Of a DNA stretch of 64,000 nt, positions 60,317 to 64,000 are shown piece after piece. Within the stretch, counting starts at the first letter, position 1, and the number at the start of each line of letters is the position of its first letter. The stretch comes from an uncultured Pelagibacteraceae bacterium (GTDB lineage: Bacteria; Pseudomonadota; Alphaproteobacteria; Pelagibacterales; Pelagibacteraceae), in the NCBI GenBank assembly GCA_902521675.1, contig CABYSP010000001.1:1-64000 (forward strand), given 5' to 3'. The notes beneath the pieces were generated by a model. The model was given only the letters and a program-made list of their open reading frames with translations. It was not told the DNA's origin and ran no database searches. The position numbers and the translations under genes are program-made.

Positions 60317-61228
60317 ATGAAAAAAATATTCTTATTAATACTTGGATTATTACTTTGTACTAATTCTTTTGCTAAAACTAAATTTTCTGAAGTAAAAAAA
60401 GCTTTAAAAGAGGATGGATACGGAAAAGCTATTCCAGAAAAATTTCATCACTTGAATTCACCTAAAGCCATTAATCCAGTATCTGTAAGTGATTTTTCAA
60501 TAATTGGAGATAAGTCAATTAGATTTGAGTCAAATGATGGTGAATGTTGGAAAGAACCTAAATGGAATGATTGTACAAATGATCGAGAGAGAACAGAATT
60601 ATATTATAAGAAAAAACCTTGGAAAAAAGAACGATGGTATAGATTTTATATTCATCTACCTGAAGATTATAATTCAATTGCACCTGCAAAAATGTCTCTA
60701 ATACAATGGAAAAGGCATAAGCCTTCAAAAGTTTTAGTAATGTTTCAGCATATGCATGGCGGATTAACTTTTAATAGAAATGGAGATTCGTTTAAGGACT
60801 CTTATGTTGTTTTAAAACGTAACGAAGAATTACTTGGAAATTGGACAGAGATTATTTTTAGTACAAATTGGCATCCTGATCCTGAAAAAGGTTTCATGAA
60901 AGTTTGGATAGATGGAAAACTAAAAGTAGATTTTAAAGGTGTATCAAATACTAAAAAAGGAAAAGAATTGAGTTTAAGATATGGATTATACTCTTCATCA
61001 ATGTCTAGATATAAAAGAGTTTTTGAAACGGAAACTATGCCGCAAAGAGTTATTTTTTTTGATGGAGTCAAAGAAGAAAAAAGTTGTGAAAAATTAATTG
61101 ATGAAACTAATTGTCAAAGTTTGAAATCTCAAACAATTAATGAATATGAATTTTTTATGTATGGAAAATACGATAAAAAATTGTACCCAAATTCAATAAT
61201 GAAGTTTTCGAGTAACTTTTTAAAATAG
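60317..61228 (+). CDS. Secreted polysaccharide-lyase-like protein, paralogue 3
   Basis: A 303-aa exported protein; signal peptide MKKIFLLILGLLLCTNSFA with cleavage near residue 19. Shared motifs with paralogue 1: SIRFESNDGECW, NDRERTELYYKK, RWYRFYIHLPEDYN, LGNWTEIIFSTNWHPD, GFMKVWIDGKLKVDF and RYGLYSSS. It is closer to paralogue 1 (DRERxEL kept) than to paralogue 2. It lies on the far side of the urease genes from the rest of the glycan cluster, which suggests that the urease block was inserted into, or grew within, this cluster. Substrate unknown. Confidence 0.75.
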   Translation: MKKIFLLILGLLLCTNSFAKTKFSEVKKALKEDGYGKAIPEKFHHLNSPKAINPVSVSDFSIIGDKSIRFESNDGECWKEPKWNDCTNDRERTELYYKKKPWKKERWYRFYIHLPEDYNSIAPAKMSLIQWKRHKPSKVLVMFQHMHGGLTFNRNGDSFKDSYVVLKRNEELLGNWTEIIFSTNWHPDPEKGFMKVWIDGKLKVDFKGVSNTKKGKELSLRYGLYSSSMSRYKRVFETETMPQRVIFFDGVKEEKSCEKLIDETNCQSLKSQTINEYEFFMYGKYDKKLYPNSIMKFSSNFLK

Positions 61229-61240
61229 TATTTAAAAAAG

Positions 61241-62518
61241 CTAAGCTCTAATCGTTGGTAAACAATAAAAATCAGCGGTATCAATTTTAGAAGAATACTG
61301 CCTTCTCATGTTCCATTTTTTATGAACCCCGGCACTTGCAACACTTAAAGTAGATCTTCCATATCGGTGATTAGTATTATCAATTGATCGCATTAAACTA
61401 TTTATTTTTTCATCTTTTTCAGAAGTAAATAAATTTGTTTTATCACTAGCATTCGATAATCCTGTCAGCATTACACCTGCTTTTTGATAACGATAACCAT
61501 TTTTAAAAATACTTTCCAATATTGAAACTGCTGTTTTAACTGTTTCAATACTGTTGTTTGTTGCAATAGGAAAATCAACTGTCTTTGCATTTGAATAATA
61601 ACCAAAGTTTCTTTGGAAAGGGCTAGTTCTAACAAACACTGTGATTGCTTTTGCAACCAAAGATTCTGATCTAATTTTTTCAGAGGCATTTAGACAATAA
61701 TTTGCAACTGCTTCTTTTAATTCTTGGAACGTTTCAATTCTTTTTCCAAATGATCTTGAAACTACACAGCTCTTTCTTTTAGTAGTAGTTGTCTCTAAAC
61801 CTATACAAGAAACTCCTCTGAGTTCCATTGCAGTTCTTGAACTTAGAACATTAGAAGACTTTTTGATCCAGGTATTAGATTTATTTTTTAATTGTTTAGC
61901 ATTGTAAATTCCATGCTTTTGATAAAACTTAGTTAATTGTCTTCCAACACCCCAGACATCATTAATTTCAACTTTTTCTAAAACAGGATCTAAATTTTCT
62001 ATTCCAATTAAGCTTGTAACTCCTGATTGTTTTTTCTTTGCAATATGATTTGCAACTTTACTTAAAGTTTTTGTGTTTGCTATTCCAATACTGGTTGGAA
62101 TACCAGTCCACTGTAGGACTGTCTCTCTAATTTCTTTTCCAACTTTTTCTACTTCACTATCAGGAAAGTTTGATAAATCTAAGAACGCTTCATCAATAGA
62201 ATAAACTTCTATTTCTGAATTAAATCTTTTAAGGGTTCGCATCACTCTTCTAGATAAATCTCCATATAAAGAATAATTAGATGAGAAAACTTCAACTTTA
62301 TTTTTAAGAATAATATCTTTTGCTTTAAAGTAAGGTTCTCCCATTTTAATACCTAAAGCTTTTGCTTCATTCGATCTTGAGATGATACAGCCATCATTAT
62401 TAGATAAAACGACAACAGGTTTTCTTCTTATTTTTGGATTAAATAATCTTTCACATGAGACATAAAAAGAATTACAATCAATTAATGCTATTTTTTTAGT
62501 ACGTTGAATGGATGACAT
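61241..62518 (-). CDS. umuC: Y-family translesion DNA polymerase UmuC (Pol V catalytic subunit)
   Basis: A 425-aa error-prone polymerase that copies damaged DNA with UmuD'. Motifs: [19 protein letters not shown] (first catalytic Asp and steric gate), [23 protein letters not shown] (in part), [10 protein letters not shown] (second acidic pair), [15 protein letters not shown]-type [15 protein letters not shown], and the little-finger domain. The ATG at 62518 is preferred over a TTG at 62527. It overlaps umuD by 23 bp on the same strand and is convergent with paralogue 3 (12-bp gap). Slightly longer C-terminus than DinB, as expected for UmuC. Confidence 0.95.
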   Translation of the reverse strand: MSSIQRTKKIALIDCNSFYVSCERLFNPKIRRKPVVVLSNNDGCIISRSNEAKALGIKMGEPYFKAKDIILKNKVEVFSSNYSLYGDLSRRVMRTLKRFNSEIEVYSIDEAFLDLSNFPDSEVEKVGKEIRETVLQWTGIPTSIGIANTKTLSKVANHIAKKKQSGVTSLIGIENLDPVLEKVEINDVWGVGRQLTKFYQKHGIYNAKQLKNKSNTWIKKSSNVLSSRTAMELRGVSCIGLETTTTKRKSCVVSRSFGKRIETFQELKEAVANYCLNASEKIRSESLVAKAITVFVRTSPFQRNFGYYSNAKTVDFPIATNNSIETVKTAVSILESIFKNGYRYQKAGVMLTGLSNASDKTNLFTSEKDEKINSLMRSIDNTNHRYGRSTLSVASAGVHKKWNMRRQYSSKIDTADFYCLPTIRA

Positions 62519-62891
62519 AAGTAACAACCCCCCAAATAAAAATATCTTGTTCTTCGTTAATTAAAATTCTGTCAGAAAATTCTTTAGATCCAGAAGTTAA
62601 AAATTTTTTATCTCTTTCTTGAACCAAAGTTTTAACTACAAGTTCATCATGAACATTAGCAATCACAGTTGAAAAGTTTTTTGGTTTTAAACTTTTATCC
62701 ACCACCAATAAGTCACCATCATTAATTCCAACATCGACCATGGATTTACCTTGAACTCTGATGATGAAAGTTGCTGGAACATTTCTTATTAAATGCATGT
62801 TCAGATCAATATCCTCTTCGATATAATCAGTAGCAGGGGAAGGAAAGCCAGCGCCTGCTTTATGTAGATAATAAGGGATTGTTAGTTTCAT
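62496..62891 (-). CDS. umuD: UmuD-type self-cleaving regulator of Pol V (S24 peptidase)
   Basis: A 131-aa LexA-like protein that cleaves itself to UmuD' on contact with RecA filaments. The cleavage site is Ala-Gly in [12 protein letters not shown]; catalytic Ser is in [19 protein letters not shown] and the Lys in [10 protein letters not shown] take the ATG at 62891 because a TTGAGT-N17-TATAAA promoter and an SOS box lie directly upstream of it and overlap the ten extra codons of the alternative start at 62921. Against this, the longer form would place the cleavage site at residues 24-25, exactly as in E. coli UmuD. The start is therefore open. Confidence 0.88.
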   Translation of the reverse strand: MKLTIPYYLHKAGAGFPSPATDYIEEDIDLNMHLIRNVPATFIIRVQGKSMVDVGINDGDLLVVDKSLKPKNFSTVIANVHDELVVKTLVQERDKKFLTSGSKEFSDRILINEEQDIFIWGVVTYVIHSTY

Positions 62892-62906
62892 GTTCTTGTT
62901 TTGTTC
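62892..62906 (-). promoter_or_regulatory. Alphaproteobacterial SOS (LexA) box upstream of umuDC
   Basis: GTTC (62892-62895), 7 bp, GTTC (62903-62906): exactly the GTTC-N7-GTTC direct repeat known as the LexA box in alphaproteobacteria. It stands directly ahead of the umuD ATG at 62891 and around the predicted start of transcription, where bound LexA would block the gene. Confidence 0.75.
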
Positions 62907-62909
62907 TAA

Positions 62910-62938
62910 TTTATAGACCATTTATACAATACACTCAA
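62910..62938 (-). promoter_or_regulatory. Candidate umuDC promoter
   Basis: On the minus strand, TTGAGT (62938-62933), 17-bp spacer, TATAAA (62915-62910); start expected near 62903, inside the SOS box. A weaker second option is TTGATT-N17-TACAAC about 23 bp further upstream. Confidence 0.55.
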
Positions 62939-62962
62939 GAGGTTGTATTTTGAGTCCGTAAT

Positions 62963-62983
62963 TGAATCAAAAGTGAATCAAAA
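62963..62983. repeat. Tandem 11-bp repeat in the umuD-cupin gap
   Basis: TGAATCAAAAG (62963-62973) followed directly by TGAATCAAAA (62974-62983). One helical turn of spacing, in the divergent gap 62892-63075 that also holds the AATAC-N12-GTATT palindrome (62928-62949). It may be a binding site for an unknown regulator. Confidence 0.35.
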
Positions 62984-63075
62984 CGTGAACATCGAAACTA
63001 CATTTTGTGTGCTTGTGGATAACTCCAACCAAGGATAGTTTAAAATTCTAATTTAATTATAAAAGGAGAAAAATA

Positions 63076-63426
63076 ATGAGTTCAATTGAAGTCAAAACTT
63101 TTGACAATCCAGACGAAAGTAACACGAATTTTAAAAATGCCAAAATAGATATTGTGAAAGTAGGAGATCAAAGAGTTATGAGATTAGTTTTACAACCAGG
63201 TTGGAAATGGTCACAAGACATTAAGCCAACAGTTGGCACAGATAGCTGCAAAGCAAAACATCTTGGCGTAATTGTTTCAGGGGCAGTTTGCGCAAAACAT
63301 GATGATGGAACTGAATTAACTTATAAAGCTGGTGATGCATATTCAATTGAACCAGGTCATGATGGTTGGGTAGTAGGCGATAAACCTGCGGTAGTTTATG
63401 AGTTTCATGGAAAATGGGGAGAATAG
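63076..63426 (+). CDS. Small cupin-domain protein
   Basis: A 116-aa single-domain beta-barrel protein. The cupin pattern is recognisable: GWKWSQDIKP, then KHLGVIVSGAVCAKHDDG and AGDAYSIEPGHDGWVVGDKP, ending VYEFHGKWGE. Metal-binding His residues are partly kept (KAKHLG, PGHDG). Such proteins are dioxygenases, isomerases or simple binding proteins; no specific activity can be assigned. A strong ribosome-binding site (AAAGGAGAA, 63062-63070) precedes the ATG. It is followed 16 bp later by a VOC-family gene and then by a GFA gene on the same strand, a likely operon of small metal-dependent enzymes. Confidence 0.82.
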   Translation: MSSIEVKTFDNPDESNTNFKNAKIDIVKVGDQRVMRLVLQPGWKWSQDIKPTVGTDSCKAKHLGVIVSGAVCAKHDDGTELTYKAGDAYSIEPGHDGWVVGDKPAVVYEFHGKWGE

Positions 63427-63442
63427 TAAAAAAATATAAATC

Positions 63443-63826
63443 ATGAATATTTTAGATTTTGTAATGGTGGGGTCTAATGACTATGAAAAGTCTAGTGAGT
63501 TTTATGATGTTATACTTGAACCATTAAAATTAAAAAAAACTTTAAAGACTGAAAAATATATTGGTTATTCTCATTTAGGTGAACCAGAAAAAATAATTTT
63601 TTATATTACAAACCCAGTAAATGGTAAACCAGCAACTTTTGGCAATGGAACACAAATTACTTTATTAGCAGACTCTAAAGAAGCGGTTGAAAAATTTTAT
63701 GAAATTGCAATTTCTAAGGGTGCAGTTGATGAAGGAGGCCCAGGGGTCAGAAAAGATGGAAATTATTACGCTTATATTCGTGACTTAGATGGAAATAAGA
63801 TTGCAGCTAAAAGTGTTTTAAAATAA
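63443..63826 (+). CDS. VOC (glyoxalase/bleomycin-resistance/dioxygenase) family protein
   Basis: A 127-aa protein with the paired beta-alpha-beta-beta-beta layout: FVMVGSNDYEKSSEFYDVILEPLKLKK (in part) for the first half, IISKGAVDEGGPGVR-like AISKGAVDEGGPGVR and YYAYIRDLDGNKIAAKS for the second. Typical of glyoxalase I-like enzymes, but the metal residues cannot be assigned with confidence. Substrate unknown. It sits between the cupin gene and the GFA gene. Confidence 0.87.
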   Translation: MNILDFVMVGSNDYEKSSEFYDVILEPLKLKKTLKTEKYIGYSHLGEPEKIIFYITNPVNGKPATFGNGTQITLLADSKEAVEKFYEIAISKGAVDEGGPGVRKDGNYYAYIRDLDGNKIAAKSVLK

Positions 63827-63838
63827 AAAAGGAGATAT

Positions 63839-64000
63839 ATGAAATTAAATTGTCATTGTGGAGCTGTAGAAGCAGAAATTAATGCTACAGTTGATGAATT
63901 AGCAAAAATTGTAAGATGCAACTGTTCTATTTGTAAAAGAAAAAATGCAACAATGGGAATGGTTAAAAACGAAGATTTTAAAGTTACTAAAGGACAAGAT
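63839..64000 (+). CDS. GFA/CENP-V family zinc protein, N-terminal part (cut by window end)
   Basis: The first 54 codons of a gene that runs past the window end. It starts MKLNCHCGAVEAEI and continues VRCNCSICKRKNATMG: the CxCG ... CxCxxC zinc motifs of the glutathione-dependent formaldehyde-activating enzyme (GFA) fold. AAGGAG lies 6 bp ahead of the ATG. Members are usually about 115-150 aa. True GFA activity is not implied; many family members are of unknown function. Confidence 0.88.
   Translation, partial: MKLNCHCGAVEAEINATVDELAKIVRCNCSICKRKNATMGMVKNEDFKVTKGQD

Noticed and set aside
1-64000. CRISPR arrays, insertion sequences, rRNA genes
   Set aside because: No regularly spaced repeats, no transposase-like frame and no 16S/23S/5S sequence were recognised.

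Overview
The window is a gene-dense, very AT-rich stretch (few non-coding gaps, many 1-20 nt overlaps, short operon spacing) that reads as SAR11 (Pelagibacterales, Candidatus Pelagibacter-like) alphaproteobacterial DNA. Supporting marks are a SAR11-type proteorhodopsin, an alphaproteobacterial-type RpoD core and dihydroorotase, a streamlined division/cell-wall cluster with a murE-murF fusion, and a GTTC-N7-GTTC SOS box. No transposase, integrase or CRISPR array was seen.

Layout. 1-3.9 kb: the 3' part of carB, then a divergent pair made of a COG2308-type circularly permuted ATP-grasp protein and a gene that joins, in frame, most of an Anbu-type proteasome-like peptidase to the complete sigma-2/3/4 core of RpoD. 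3.9-7.75 kb: an accessory tRNA neighbourhood with a structurally odd tRNA-Val(GAC), a membrane glycosyltransferase pair, and a tRNA(CAU, probably Ile2) whose 3' part is duplicated as a perfect 51-bp direct repeat 1.83 kb downstream, framing a tiny island with two secreted-protein genes and no recombinase. 7.75-10.4 kb: mlaC, mlaA, an amidase and rnpB.

10.5-31.4 kb: the dcw (division and cell wall) operon, opening with a promoter and phased MraZ boxes: mraZ-ftsZ-rsmH-ftsL-ftsI-murEF-mraY-murD-ftsW-murG-murC-murB-ddl-ftsQ-(short FtsA-like)-lpxC-bamD-ligA. Two things depart from the textbook order: ftsZ sits second, and the ftsA slot holds a 233-aa protein that looks like FtsA reduced to its 1A start, its 1C/SHS2 interaction domain and an amphipathic C-terminal tail, with the ATPase core missing. 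31.4-49.96 kb: core metabolism and repair (pepP-like, uvrD, asmA-like, fumC, nadCA, tRNA-Leu, ygfZ, pyrC, SMR pump, prpE), a blue-tuned proteorhodopsin with a strong terminator, then desaturase-ferredoxin-reductase-GST genes, and dksA with two tiny downstream membrane ORFs.

50-61.2 kb is a second accessory region: a polyprenyl-linked glycosyltransferase pair (GT39/GT2) followed by secreted polysaccharide-lyase-like proteins and a clan GH-A glycosidase, with a complete urease cluster (ureDABCEFG) lying between two lyase-like paralogues. 61.2-64 kb: SOS-type umuDC, a cupin, a VOC protein and the start of a GFA-family gene.

The most unusual items are the Anbu-RpoD fusion (real or a chimera), the minimal FtsA-like protein, the integrase-less tRNA island, and the glycan synthesis/secreted lyase cluster.
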